From NCBI RefSeq assembly GCF_022012445.1, contig NZ_JAKLTS010000015.1:1-64000 (forward strand): a stretch of DNA of 64,000 nt, given 5' to 3'. The DNA is from Massilia sp. TS11 (GTDB lineage: Bacteria; Pseudomonadota; Gammaproteobacteria; Burkholderiales; Burkholderiaceae_D). Under the pieces are notes generated by a model. It did no database searches. It worked only from the letters and a program-made list of their open reading frames with translations, and was not told the origin of the DNA. Below, one piece after another: positions 8,554 to 24,901 of the stretch; positions within the stretch are counted from its first letter, which is position 1; every line of letters starts with the position of its first letter. A program made the position numbers and the translations under genes.

Positions 8554-10008
8554 ATGTTGTCTTTGAACGATGCCAGCCTGCTGCGCACGCAGGCTTTTCT
8601 CGATGGCCAGTGGGTCGACGCCGATGGCGGCGCCCGGCTCGCCGTGCACAATCCCGCCACCGGCGCTGAACTCGGCAGTGTCCCGCGCATGGGCCAGGCC
8701 GAGACGGCGCGCGCCATCGATGCCGCCGCGCGCGCCTGGCCGGCCTGGCGCGCGCGTCCGGCCAAGGAACGCGCGGCCATCCTGCGCCGCTGGGCCGATC
8801 TGATGCTGGCCCATGCCGATGATCTGGCCCTGATCATGACCAGCGAGCAAGGCAAGCCCCTGCCGGAAGCCAAGGGCGAAGTCGCCTACGCGGCCTCGTT
8901 TCTCGAATGGTTTGGCGAGGAGGCCAAGCGCGTGGCCGGTGAAACCCTGGCCTCGCCCTGGCCCGACCGGCGCCTGCTGGTCACGCGCGAGGCGGTGGGC
9001 GTATGCGCGGCCATCACGCCCTGGAATTTCCCTGCGGCGATGATTACCCGCAAGGTCGGCCCGGCCCTGGCGGCCGGCTGCCCGATCATCGTCAAGCCGG
9101 CCGAACTGACGCCCTTCTCGGCCCTGGCCCTGGCCGTGCTGGCCGAGCGCGCCGGCGTGCCGCCCGGCGTGTTTTCCGTCATCACCGGCGACCCGCAGGC
9201 GATCGGCGCCGAGATGTGCGCCAATCCCACGGTGCGCAAACTTTCCTTCACCGGTTCGACCGCCGTGGGCCGCCTGCTGATGCAGCAGTGCGCGCCGACC
9301 ATCAAGAAGCTCTCGCTCGAACTGGGCGGCAACGCGCCCTTCATCGTGTTCGACGACGCCGACCTCGACGCTGCCGTGGCCGGGGCGATCGCTTCCAAAT
9401 ACCGCAATGCCGGCCAGACCTGCGTGTGCGCCAACCGCCTGTACGTGCAGGACGGCGTGTACGAGGCCTTTGCCGCCAAGCTGGTGCAGGCAGTGGCCCA
9501 GCTCAAGGTCGGCAACGGGGTCGAGCCCGGCGTCAGCCAGGGCCCGCTGATCGAGCCGAAGGCCGTCGCCAAAGTCGAGCAGCACATCGCCGATGCGCTC
9601 GAGCAAGGCGCGCGTCTGCTGTGCGGCGGGCGCCGCCATGCGCTCGGCCACACTTTCTTCGAGCCGACCGTGCTGGCCGACGTCACGCCGGCCATGCGGG
9701 TGGCGCGCGAAGAGACCTTCGGCCCGCTGGCGCCGCTGTTCCGCTTCAAGACGGAGGCCGAGGTGATCGCCATGGCCAACGACACCGAATTCGGTCTGGC
9801 GGCCTACTTCTACGCGCGCGACGTCGGCCGCGTGTGGCGCGTGGCCGAGGCGCTGGAGACCGGCATGGTGGGCGTGAACACGGGCCTGATCTCGAACGAG
9901 ATCGCGCCCTTCGGCGGGGTCAAGCAATCGGGCATCGGGCGCGAAGGCTCGACCCACGGCATCGACGACTACCTGGTCATCAAATACATCTGCCTGGGCG
10001 GGCTCTGA
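8554..10008 (+). CDS. gabD: Succinate-semialdehyde dehydrogenase
   Basis: A 484-residue ALDH of the GabD subgroup, oxidising succinate semialdehyde to succinate with NAD(P). Visible features are ITPWNFPAAMITRK, the base Glu256 in LELGGNAPF and the nucleophile Cys290 in AGQTCVCANR; the Cys-Val-Cys arrangement is typical of GabD. The start at 8554 (MLSLNDASLLR) gives the usual family length and has a GCGAGG site. An in-frame ATG seven codons upstream is less likely. It is divergent from the spu genes and provides the last step from GABA-derived semialdehyde to the TCA cycle; no separate GABA aminotransferase is seen, though SpuC-type enzymes may cover this. It abuts the convergent kinase gene with no spacer. 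Confidence 0.9.
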   Translation: MLSLNDASLLRTQAFLDGQWVDADGGARLAVHNPATGAELGSVPRMGQAETARAIDAAARAWPAWRARPAKERAAILRRWADLMLAHADDLALIMTSEQGKPLPEAKGEVAYAASFLEWFGEEAKRVAGETLASPWPDRRLLVTREAVGVCAAITPWNFPAAMITRKVGPALAAGCPIIVKPAELTPFSALALAVLAERAGVPPGVFSVITGDPQAIGAEMCANPTVRKLSFTGSTAVGRLLMQQCAPTIKKLSLELGGNAPFIVFDDADLDAAVAGAIASKYRNAGQTCVCANRLYVQDGVYEAFAAKLVQAVAQLKVGNGVEPGVSQGPLIEPKAVAKVEQHIADALEQGARLLCGGRRHALGHTFFEPTVLADVTPAMRVAREETFGPLAPLFRFKTEAEVIAMANDTEFGLAAYFYARDVGRVWRVAEALETGMVGVNTGLISNEIAPFGGVKQSGIGREGSTHGIDDYLVIKYICLGGL

Positions 10009-14565
<4,557 letters not shown>

Positions 14566-14572
14566 GGCGGCC

Positions 14573-15502
14573 TCAGTCCGGCTCAGCCAGGCGGCAGCCA
14601 TTGCGCCCTTCCTGCTTGATCCGGTACATGGCGCGGTCGGCCAGGGCCAGCAGGTCCTCGGCGCGCTGGCCGGGCTGGGGCACCAGGGCCGCCACGCCGA
14701 CACTGACGGTGACGATCGGGGCGGTCGGCGCCAGCGCATGCGGCAAGGCACGCGCACGCACCTGTTCGCACAGGCGCTCGCCGTATTTCTGGGCATCGGC
14801 CGGCCCCGTGTAGGGCAGCACGGCGACGAATTCCTCGCCGCCGAAACGGCCGACGAATTCGCCCGGACGACGGGTGCTGGCGGCCAGCGTGGCGGCCACC
14901 TCGCGCAGGCACTGGTCGCCCTGCGGGTGGCCGTAGTGGTCGTTGTAGGCCTTGAAGTGGTCGATGTCGACGAAGGCCACGGCCAGCGGCAGTTGCTGGC
15001 GTTTGTGGCGCTGGAATTCGCGCTCCAGCATCTGGTCGACATAGCGCCGGTTGAACAGGCCGGTCAGGCCGTCCTGGTTGGCCAGCTGGGCCTGCAGCAT
15101 GGCGGTGCGCTGCAGATTCAGATGGGTGCGCACGCGCGCCTGCACCACGGGCGGATTGAGCGGCTTGGTGATGAAATCGACGGCGCCGGCTTCGAGGCCG
15201 CGCACTTCGGCGTCGGGGCTGCTGTCGGCCGTGACGAACACGATCGAACAATCGCTGGTGTCGGGGTCCTGGCGCAGGCGGCGGCAGACTTCGAAGCCGT
15301 CGATGCCGCCCAGCTGCAGGTCGAGCAGGATCAGCTGCGGGCGGCGCGCGCGCGCGAGTTGAATGCCGGCCTCGCCGCTGGTGGCGAACAGGATCTCAGC
15401 CTGGTCGGCAATCATGCCGGACAGCAGACGGATCGCATCGGCGTCGTCGTCGATGATCAGGATCAGGGCGGGCGGCAGCGGCGGCAGCGACATGGGTTCC
15501 AT
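14573..15502 (-). CDS. Response regulator with GGDEF diguanylate cyclase domain (WspR/PleD-like)
   Basis: A 309-residue cytoplasmic protein with a REC domain (about 12-130; acidic pocket IIDDDAD, phosphoacceptor Asp61 in LLDLQLGG) and a GGDEF domain (about 150-305; active-site GGEEF at 221-225). It should make c-di-GMP when phosphorylated. The usual inhibitory I-site RxxD five residues before GGEEF reads RPGE, so product inhibition may be weak or lost. It is directly upstream of, and presumably co-transcribed with, the giant hybrid kinase, which ends in an Hpt domain suited to phosphorylate it. The start is uncertain: ATG at 15502 or 15493 are both possible and no good RBS is seen; a TTG lies further upstream. 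Confidence 0.87.
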   Translation of the reverse strand: MEPMSLPPLPPALILIIDDDADAIRLLSGMIADQAEILFATSGEAGIQLARARRPQLILLDLQLGGIDGFEVCRRLRQDPDTSDCSIVFVTADSSPDAEVRGLEAGAVDFITKPLNPPVVQARVRTHLNLQRTAMLQAQLANQDGLTGLFNRRYVDQMLEREFQRHKRQQLPLAVAFVDIDHFKAYNDHYGHPQGDQCLREVAATLAASTRRPGEFVGRFGGEEFVAVLPYTGPADAQKYGERLCEQVRARALPHALAPTAPIVTVSVGVAALVPQPGQRAEDLLALADRAMYRIKQEGRNGCRLAEPD

Positions 15503-15581
15503 AGGGCGGCCGCGGAGGGGGCCGGTCGATGCCACTATATCATCCTTGCCAGCCAAAATCAGCTGGTTGCGACCCCGGGGT

Positions 15582-16469
15582 TCAGGCCGCGTCGAGCGCC
15601 TGCAGGGCGGCCAGCATGGCCGGCTTGGCGCGCAGGCCGGGCCAGCCGTCGAGGCGCGTGCGCACCACCGCGCCCTGCAGAAAATAGAAAGTCGGCGTGG
15701 CCCAGCGCGTCAGCATCGGCACGGCGCTGCGTTCGTAGATGATGGCCAGCGGCGCCTGCGGATGCTGGCGGTTCCAGCGCCGCAGCGCGTCCAGGTCGAG
15801 CACGCGCTGCTGCGGCGCCAGCCAGTGCAGGCGGCCGGCGAAGGCGCGCCCGAAATCGCGGTCGGCGTCGAGGGCGGCCAGAAAGCGCGCGCAGAAATGG
15901 CAGTCGGGGTGGCCGATGGCGATTACCTGCTTGCCGCTGCCGATCGGCAGGGGGCGCAGCAGCAAGCCGCTGCCGCGGGCGTCGAGCACCAGTTCGGCCG
16001 GCGTGCCGGGCGCCACGCTGCCGGTGAGCGGCGGCGCGCTCAGCCGGGCGTGCGGGTAGCGTGCGCGCCAGGCCGCGGCCTCGGCCAACAGGCGGGCCGA
16101 CAGCAGGGCCGCATGGGTGCGCGCCAGCAGGGCCGGCGGCGGCGTGCCAGGCAGGGCCTGCAGCACGGCGGCCATGGCGCGCGCGTCGGCCGGCGCTTTA
16201 CTCAGATAGCAGAGGCGGTCGGCGGCGTCGAACACCAGCAGCAGCTCGTCCGGCGTGAGGCCGGCCAGACCGTCCGGGGCCAGGGTCGCATAGGCTTCGG
16301 CCAGCAGGCTGGCGCGCGCACTGTCGTCGAGGTCTTGTTCGAGCAGGGCCGTTTCGACGGCGCGGAAGGCGGCGTAGCGCGCGCGCACGGAGGCGGCGGC
16401 CCAGCCCGCACAGGGCCAGGCGCCCAGCGCCAGCAGTGTTGTGAGGACACGGCGGCGCGCGGCGGGCAT
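15582..16469 (-). CDS. Exported thioredoxin-fold (DsbC/DsbG-like) protein with CxxC
   Basis: A 295-residue protein with an N-terminal export signal (RRRVLTTLLALGAWPCAG; the Arg-rich start could be Sec or Tat-like). An alpha-helical region of about 120 residues has no recognised function. A C-terminal thioredoxin-like domain of roughly 120 residues carries the redox pair Cys190-His-Phe-Cys193 in GHPDCHFCARF. ATPTFYF looks like the cis-Pro loop. A periplasmic thiol oxidoreductase or isomerase role is inferred from these features. The gene starts four bases after the carbonic anhydrase stop, so it is very likely in the dnaJ transcript. The helical domain is unlike standard DsbC dimerisation domains. 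Confidence 0.7.
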   Translation of the reverse strand: MPAARRRVLTTLLALGAWPCAGWAAASVRARYAAFRAVETALLEQDLDDSARASLLAEAYATLAPDGLAGLTPDELLLVFDAADRLCYLSKAPADARAMAAVLQALPGTPPPALLARTHAALLSARLLAEAAAWRARYPHARLSAPPLTGSVAPGTPAELVLDARGSGLLLRPLPIGSGKQVIAIGHPDCHFCARFLAALDADRDFGRAFAGRLHWLAPQQRVLDLDALRRWNRQHPQAPLAIIYERSAVPMLTRWATPTFYFLQGAVVRTRLDGWPGLRAKPAMLAALQALDAA

Positions 16470-16473
16470 GGGA

Positions 16474-17132
16474 TCAGGCCGGGTCGTAGGTCTGCAGGCG
16501 CGCTTCGAGGCGGGCGCCGATGTCGCCGGGTTCGGCCACCGTCAGGCCGAGGTCGCGCAGCAGGCCGTCCTCGAGCCCGTACACCCAGCCGTGGATGGCC
16601 AGTTCCTGGCCGCGGTGCCAGGCGTCCTGCACCACCGTGGTCTGGGCCGTGTTGAGCACCTGCTCCATGACGTTCAGTTCGCACAGGCGCTTGGCGCGCG
16701 CCGGCACCGACAGCGAGGCGCCCAGATAGCGCTCGTGCTTCTGGTAGACATCCTGCACATGGCGCAGCCAGTTGTCGGCCAGGCCGACGCGCTGCTTGAT
16801 CATCGCGGCCATCACGCCCGAGCAGCCGTAGTGGCCGACGATCATCACGTGCTTGACCTTCAGCACGTCGATCGCGAACTGCAGCACGGACAGCAGATTC
16901 AGGTCCGAGTGCACGACCACGTTGGCGATATTCCGATGGACGAACAGTTCGCCCGGGGCCATGCCGATCAGCTCATTGGCCGGCACGCGCGAATCGGAAC
17001 AGCCGATCCACAGGTATTCCGGGCTCTGCTGTGCCGCCAGGCGCTTGAAGTAATCCGGGTCGTGGCCGACCTGTGCGGCGGCCCAGGCCCGGTTCTTCTG
17101 GAGCACGTGCTCCAGGCTCAGTTCGTCATCAG

Positions 17133-17136
<4 letters not shown>
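16474..17136 (-). CDS. can: Beta-class carbonic anhydrase
   Basis: A 220-residue beta-carbonic anhydrase catalysing CO2 hydration. The zinc ligands and active-site pair are visible: Cys46 and Asp48 in IGCSDSRVP, then His102 and Cys105 in GHYGCSGV; Arg50 forms the usual Asp-Arg dyad. The start is a GTG that overlaps the dnaJ stop (GTGA), so translation is probably coupled to dnaJ. The thioredoxin-like gene follows within four bases. Sharing a transcript with dnaJ would put this enzyme under at least partial heat-shock control. Confidence 0.92.
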
Positions 17137-18263
<1,127 letters not shown>

Positions 18264-18293
18264 GGATTGCCTTACTGATGAGCTTTCTTATGC

Positions 18294-18331
18294 AAAAAAC
18301 CGAGCCGGAAGCCAGGCGGCTCGCGGCTCGG
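18294..18331 (-). terminator. Intrinsic terminator or attenuator between dnaK and dnaJ
   Basis: On the minus strand CCGAGCCG pairs with CGGCTCGG, followed directly by six T residues. A second 9-bp GC-rich hairpin (GCCGCGGGA / TCCCGCGGC, 18337-18358) lies just before it, so two stem-loops sit between dnaK and dnaJ. Only about 30 bases separate the T-tract from the dnaJ ATG, with no promoter visible, so partial read-through is the likely way dnaJ is expressed. Confidence 0.65.
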
Positions 18332-18368
18332 CGCATGCCGCGGGAAGGCTCCCGCGGCCACGGGACGC

Positions 18369-20303
<1,935 letters not shown>

Positions 20304-20352
20304 GATAGTGGTCCTTGTGATCTTGTATTGGTTGGAGACTGCGATGTTTCAA

Positions 20353-20380
20353 ATATGGGGAAAGCCCCTGCTATTTCAAG
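20353..20380 (-). promoter_or_regulatory. RpoH (sigma-32) promoter of dnaK
   Basis: On the minus strand CTTGAAA (20374-20380) and CCCCATAT (20353-20360) match the heat-shock consensus and are 13 bases apart. The -10 element is about 50 bases upstream of the dnaK ATG, inside the grpE-dnaK gap. Confidence 0.85.
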
Positions 20381-20384
20381 GGCC

Positions 20385-20927
20385 TTATTTGCCCTGGGCG
20401 GCGGTGACGATGGCCGGGCGCAGCAGGCGGTCGGCGATCATATAGCCTTTTTGCAGGACGCTGACGACGGTATTGGCTTCCTGGTCGGCCGGCACCACGG
20501 CCACGGCCTGGTGCTTGTTCGGGTCGAGCTTGTCGCCGACGGCCGGCAGCACTTCCACCAGACGGTTGCGTTCGAAGGCGGCATTGAGCTGCTTGAGCGT
20601 CATTTCCACCCCTTCCTTGAGCGACTCGGTGCTCGGGGTCTCGACTTTCAGGGCCATTTCCAGGCTGTCCTTCACCGGCAGCAAGGCCTCGGCAAAGCTC
20701 TCGACGGCGAATTTATGGGCCTTGCTGACGTCTTCCTGGGCGCGGCGGCGGATATTGTCCGCTTCGGCCTTGGCGCGCATGAAGGCATCATGCATTTCGG
20801 CAAGGCGGGCCTCGGTGGCCGACAGCTGTTCTTCGAGCGAAGGCTCGTCGGTGGGGACCGGGGCGCTGGCCTGCTCGTCGGCCTGGGCCTGGGCCGCGGC
20901 CTCGTGCTGCTGTTCTTGTTCTTGCAT
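20385..20927 (-). CDS. grpE: Nucleotide exchange factor GrpE
   Basis: A 180-residue GrpE that promotes ADP release from DnaK. A low-complexity Gln/Glu/Ala N-terminus is followed by a long coiled-coil helix (about 35-85) and the beta domain near the C-terminus, with the conserved [10 protein letters not shown] and [16 protein letters not shown] segments. The ATG at 20927 has an AGGAG site seven bases upstream; the longer frame begins inside the promoter and repeat region and is not used. It is the first gene of the grpE-dnaK-dnaJ heat-shock set and has its own RpoH promoter. Confidence 0.95.
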   Translation of the reverse strand: MQEQEQQHEAAAQAQADEQASAPVPTDEPSLEEQLSATEARLAEMHDAFMRAKAEADNIRRRAQEDVSKAHKFAVESFAEALLPVKDSLEMALKVETPSTESLKEGVEMTLKQLNAAFERNRLVEVLPAVGDKLDPNKHQAVAVVPADQEANTVVSVLQKGYMIADRLLRPAIVTAAQGK

Positions 20928-20984
20928 CGAAAACACTCCTGAAATCAAAGACTTAATACATATGGATGAATCCTGACCGGGCGC

Positions 20985-21012
20985 ATATGGGGCCAATCCC
21001 CTGCCTTTCAAG
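20985..21012 (-). promoter_or_regulatory. RpoH (sigma-32) promoter of grpE
   Basis: On the minus strand CTTGAAA (21006-21012) and CCCCATAT (20985-20992) are separated by 13 bases. These are the same boxes and spacing as the dnaK promoter, and both spacers contain a GGGG run. The grpE ATG lies about 58 bases downstream. No CIRCE-like inverted repeat is seen here. Confidence 0.85.
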
Positions 21013-21035
21013 GGGGATTGCCCAAAAAAATCCAC

Positions 21036-21160
21036 AACGGGGTCAGGTCCGGCAATCGGACATCGGCGAACTTTGTGTGGGCGAGACTGTCATCGGCGGA
21101 AGCCGACATCGTTCGGCCTGAAAAGTTCTGCAATGTCCGATTGCCGGACCTGACCCCGTT
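21036..21160. repeat. 125-bp nested inverted-repeat element between hemH and grpE
   Basis: Perfect 28-base inverted arms (21036-21063 and 21133-21160) start with AACGGGGTCAGGTCC. They enclose a second pair, GAACTTT/AAAGTTC (21068-21074 and 21122-21128), and a small central hairpin TCGGC-GGAA-GCCGA near 21093-21106. No coding sequence is inside. The outer GGGGTC core relates it to the short palindromes at the window ends. It looks like a non-autonomous mobile or REP-type element. Confidence 0.75.
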
Positions 21161-21166
21161 TGGGAT

Positions 21167-22276
21167 TTAGTCGGGGGCGCCCAGGGCTTGGGCGCGGGCG
21201 CGGCTCTGCTCGGCCTCGCGGCGCGCTTCCTCGCGCTGCGCCGTACTCTGCATCGTCGGCCAGCCGATGAGATGCTGCTCGGCAATTTCGGCCAGGGCGC
21301 TGATCCAGGCGGGGTTGTCGTTCAAGCAAGGGATGTAGTGGAACTGCTTGCCGCCATGCTCGAGGAAGGCCTGGCGCACTTCCATCTGGATTTCTTCCAG
21401 GGTCTCGAGGCAGTCGCTGATGAAGCCGGGGCAGATCACGTCGACCTTGGCCAGGCCTTCGCTGGCCAGACGCTCGAGCGTCGGCTGGGTGTAGGGCTGC
21501 AGCCATTCGGCCTTGCCGAAGCGCGACTGGAAGGTCACCAGGTACTGCTCGGGCGTCAGGCGCAGCTTGGTCGCCAGTAGACGCGCGGTCTTGTGGCATT
21601 CGCAGTGGTAGGGGTCGCCCAGCAGCAGGGTGCGCTTGGGCACGCCGTGGAAGCTCATCACCAGCTTGTCGCCGCGCCCATGCTGCTCCCAGTGCGCGCG
21701 CACGCTCGCGGCCAGGGCGTCGATATAGGCCTCGTGGTCGTGGTAGTGCTTGACCTGGCGTAGCTCGGGCACATTGCGCACGCGCAGATAGTGCTGGAAC
21801 ACGGCGTCGTTGATCGAGCCGGTGGTGGTGCCCGAATACTGCGGGTAGGCCGGCAACAGCAGGATGCGGTCGACGCCCTCGGCCTTCAGGCGATCGAGCA
21901 CCTCGGGCAGGCCGGGCGCGCCGTAGCGCATCGCCAGCTCGACCCGCACGGTATTGTGGCCGCGCTCGGCCAGGGCGCGCCGCAGCAGGCTGACCTGGCG
22001 CTCGCTGTAGACCTTCAGGGGCGAGCCTTCATTGGTCCAGATGCTGGCGTACTTGGCCGCCGATTTGCCGGAGCGGAAAGGCAGGATGATGCCGTTCAGG
22101 ATGCACCACCAGACGGCGCGCGGAATCTCGACCACGCGCGGGTCGGACAGGAACTGCTTGAGGTAGCGCCGCACGGCGCTGCGCGTGGGCGCGTCGGGCG
22201 TGCCGAGGTTGACCAGCACGACAGCGGTGCCGGCCTGGCGGCCGTGGGGATGGGCGGGTTCGGGTCGGTAGGCCAT
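21167..22276 (-). CDS. hemH: Ferrochelatase
   Basis: A 369-residue ferrochelatase that inserts Fe2+ into protoporphyrin IX in the last step of heme synthesis. Conserved segments include [14 protein letters not shown] at the N-terminus, the [15 protein letters not shown] block, the catalytic-site [10 protein letters not shown] segment (His) and [15 protein letters not shown] (Glu). The C-terminal tail is somewhat long and Ala/Arg/Glu-rich. It lies downstream of recN, separated by 21 bases, and ends six bases from the inverted-repeat element. Co-transcription with nadK and recN is likely. Confidence 0.95.
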   Translation of the reverse strand: MAYRPEPAHPHGRQAGTAVVLVNLGTPDAPTRSAVRRYLKQFLSDPRVVEIPRAVWWCILNGIILPFRSGKSAAKYASIWTNEGSPLKVYSERQVSLLRRALAERGHNTVRVELAMRYGAPGLPEVLDRLKAEGVDRILLLPAYPQYSGTTTGSINDAVFQHYLRVRNVPELRQVKHYHDHEAYIDALAASVRAHWEQHGRGDKLVMSFHGVPKRTLLLGDPYHCECHKTARLLATKLRLTPEQYLVTFQSRFGKAEWLQPYTQPTLERLASEGLAKVDVICPGFISDCLETLEEIQMEVRQAFLEHGGKQFHYIPCLNDNPAWISALAEIAEQHLIGWPTMQSTAQREEARREAEQSRARAQALGAPD

Positions 22277-22297
22277 AGGGTTCTCGTGCTGTCGAAA

Positions 22298-23944
22298 TCA
22301 GGATGCTAGCAGTTCGCGCGCGTGCTTGCGGGTGGTGGCCGTGATTTCCAGGCCGCCCAGCATGCGAGCCACTTCCTCGACCCGGTCCTTGGCGTCGAGG
22401 GCGGCGATGCGCGACACGGTTTTGCCGTTCTCTTCGCTGGCCTTGGCCACCTGGAAGTGCTGGCTGGCCTGGCTGGCCACCTGCGGCAGGTGGGTCACGC
22501 ACAGCACCTGGCGCTGCTGGCCGAGGCGCTTGAGCAGACGCCCGACCACCTCGGCCACGGCGCCGCCGATGCCGCTGTCGACTTCATCGAAGATCAGGGT
22601 CGGGGTGGTCGACGCGCTCGAGGTGATCACCGAGATGGCCAGCGCGATGCGCGCCAGCTCGCCGCCCGAGGCCACCTTGGCCAGCGGGCGCGCCGCCACG
22701 CCGGCATGGCCGGCCACCAGGAATTCGACCTGTTCGAGACCGTGCGCGGTGGCCTCGCCCGGCACCAGCGCGACCTCGAAGCGGCCGCCGCTCATGCTCA
22801 GTTCCTGCATCGCCGCCGTGACCTGGGCGCCCAGGCGCGCAGCCGCCGCGGCGCGCTGGAGCGACAGGCGCCCGGCCAGCGCGCGGTACTCGGCTTCGAG
22901 CCGCGCTTCCTGCTGTTTCAGGCCGTCGATGTCGCTGGCGTCGGCCAGCTGGCGCAGCGCTTCGCCCAGACGCGCCGCTTCGGCCGGCAGTTCTTCCGGC
23001 GTGACGCGGAATTTGCGCGCGCTGCTGTGCAGGGCCTCGAGGCGCTGCTCGACTTCCTGCAGGCGCTCCGGATCGAGTTCGACCCGGCCCAGATAATCAT
23101 TGAGCGCGTACACGGCTTCCTGCAGCTGGATGCGGGCCGGTTCGAGACAATCGAGCACGCCCTGCAGGGCGCTGTCGATGGCGGCCAGCTTGCCCAGCTT
23201 CTGCCCGAGCTGATTGAGCTGGGACAGGATCGGCTGCTCGTCTTCGCTGAGCGCCTGCACGGCCTCCTGGGCGCCGGCGATCAGGCTGGCCGCGTGGGCC
23301 AGGCGGCTGTGCTCCTGGCTGACGCTCTCCCATTCGCCGGGGCGCGGCGCCAGCTTATCGAGTTCGGCCACCTGCCACTCGAGGCGCTCGCGCTCGAGCA
23401 GCACATTGCGCGCATTCTGCTCGAACTCCTCGCGCTGGCGCGCCACCGCACGCCAGGCCTTGTAGGCGGCGCTGACGGCGTCCGGGTCGGCCTCGGGACT
23501 TTGCTGATCGAGCAGGGCGCGCTGGGCCTCGGGCCGCAGCAGCGACTGGTGCGCGTGCTGGCCGTGGATGTCGACCAGCAGCTCGCCCAGTTCGCGCAGC
23601 TGGGCGGCGGTGGCGACCACGCCATTGATGAAGGCTTTGGAGCGACCGGCATTGTCGATCACGCGGCGCAGAATCGCGCCGTCTTCCTCACTCGCGTATT
23701 CGTGCTCGGCGAGCCAGGCGCGGGCCGCGTCGCTGAGGGCGAAATCGGCCGTGATGTCGGCCTTGGGCGCACCCTCGCGCACGACCGACGCGTCGCCGCG
23801 CCCGCCCAGGGCCAGTTGCAGGGCGTCGATCAATATCGATTTGCCGGCGCCTGTTTCGCCGGTGAAGACGGTGAAGCCGCCGGAGAATTCCAGCTCGATC
23901 GCATCGACGATCACGAAGTCGCGGATGGACAGGGTACGCAGCAT
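22298..23944 (-). CDS. recN: DNA repair protein RecN
   Basis: A 548-residue SMC-like ATPase for double-strand-break repair. The Walker A motif GETGAGKS (29-36) lies in the N-terminal half-domain. Two coiled-coil stretches run at roughly 150-230 and 285-365. The C-terminal half-domain carries the signature VASGGELARIALAI and the Walker B TLIFDEVDSGIGG. Length is normal. It sits between nadK (31 bases upstream) and hemH (21 bases downstream). No LexA box was recognised in the nadK-recN gap. Confidence 0.95.
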   Translation of the reverse strand: MLRTLSIRDFVIVDAIELEFSGGFTVFTGETGAGKSILIDALQLALGGRGDASVVREGAPKADITADFALSDAARAWLAEHEYASEEDGAILRRVIDNAGRSKAFINGVVATAAQLRELGELLVDIHGQHAHQSLLRPEAQRALLDQQSPEADPDAVSAAYKAWRAVARQREEFEQNARNVLLERERLEWQVAELDKLAPRPGEWESVSQEHSRLAHAASLIAGAQEAVQALSEDEQPILSQLNQLGQKLGKLAAIDSALQGVLDCLEPARIQLQEAVYALNDYLGRVELDPERLQEVEQRLEALHSSARKFRVTPEELPAEAARLGEALRQLADASDIDGLKQQEARLEAEYRALAGRLSLQRAAAAARLGAQVTAAMQELSMSGGRFEVALVPGEATAHGLEQVEFLVAGHAGVAARPLAKVASGGELARIALAISVITSSASTTPTLIFDEVDSGIGGAVAEVVGRLLKRLGQQRQVLCVTHLPQVASQASQHFQVAKASEENGKTVSRIAALDAKDRVEEVARMLGGLEITATTRKHARELLAS

Positions 23945-23975
23945 GGCTCGCTCAGTGGACGAAGGAGCCCGTATT

Positions 23976-24851
23976 TTAATGGCGCGACTCGTTCCAGTGC
24001 AGCTTTTCGCGCAGGGTGTGGTAGTAGTTCCAGTCCTCGGGGTGGAGGAAGGTGACCGTGTGCGGCGAACGCTCGACGATGATGCGGTCGCCGTGCTGCA
24101 GGTTCTCGAAGGTCTGGAAGTCGAAATTCAGGGTGGTGTCGCGCCCGCCGAGGATTTCGACCGCGATCTCGCTGGAGTCGGGCACCACGATCGGCCGGTT
24201 CGACAGCGCGTGCGGCGCGATCGGCACCAGACCGATGCCGCCCAGGGCCGGATGGAGCAGCGCGCCGCCGGCCGACAGCGCATACGCGGTGGAGCCGGTC
24301 GGGGTGGTGATGATCAGGCCATCGGAGCGCTGGCGGTACATGAACTGGCCGTCGACCGTGACCGCCAGTTCGACCATGCCGGCGCCGGCGCCGCGCGCCA
24401 GCACCACGTCGTTGACGGCCAGGCCCTGGCCCATGACCTGGCCGGCCCGTTCGACCCGGCCCTGCAGCAGCGTGCGTTTTTCCTTCTTGGCTTTGCCGGA
24501 CAGGATGGCGCCGAGCGCGGGCAGCATCTGCTCGATCGGAATATCGGTCATGAAGCCGAGCCGGCCCTGGTTAATGCCGATCAGCGGCACCCCGTACGGG
24601 GCCAGCTGGCGCGCGATGCCCAGCATGGTGCCGTCGCCGCCCATGACCACGGCGGCGCTGGCGCTGTGCCCGATCTGCTCGGCCGTGGCGACCTCCAGCC
24701 CGGCCTGGCCGAGGTGGCTGGCGGTATCGGCTTCGAGCACCACGCGGTAGCCGGCGCTGCGCAAAAATTCCACCACGCCGGCCAGGCGCGCCTCGATGCC
24801 GTCCGTATTGGGACGGACGACGAGGGCAATCGTGGCTGGCGTACTGTTCAT
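23976..24851 (-). CDS. nadK: NAD kinase
   Basis: A 291-residue ATP-dependent NAD kinase producing NADP. The catalytic GGDGT motif is at 71-75 (VMGGDGTMLGIARQL). The NQGRLGFMTDI and TPTGSTAYALSAGG segments form the nucleotide site. The ATG at 24851 fits the family N-terminus. It is the first gene of a minus-strand run nadK-recN-hemH and is divergent from the VOC gene, with 50 bases between the starts. In other Burkholderiales hrcA often precedes nadK; here it does not. Confidence 0.95.
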   Translation of the reverse strand: MNSTPATIALVVRPNTDGIEARLAGVVEFLRSAGYRVVLEADTASHLGQAGLEVATAEQIGHSASAAVVMGGDGTMLGIARQLAPYGVPLIGINQGRLGFMTDIPIEQMLPALGAILSGKAKKEKRTLLQGRVERAGQVMGQGLAVNDVVLARGAGAGMVELAVTVDGQFMYRQRSDGLIITTPTGSTAYALSAGGALLHPALGGIGLVPIAPHALSNRPIVVPDSSEIAVEILGGRDTTLNFDFQTFENLQHGDRIIVERSPHTVTFLHPEDWNYYHTLREKLHWNESRH

Positions 24852-24901
24852 GGGCGCAAGATTAACCCATAATCGGGCCCTCTGCTACCAAGGAGGCCGA
24901 T

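Noticed and set aside
14566-15042. In-frame upstream extension of the hybrid kinase
   Set aside because: It overlaps the GGDEF gene in another frame and has no similarity; the MASE1 N-terminus begins at 14565.
21043-21285. A small minus-strand frame running through the inverted-repeat element
   Set aside because: It is built from the repeat and from hemH in another frame; no RBS.
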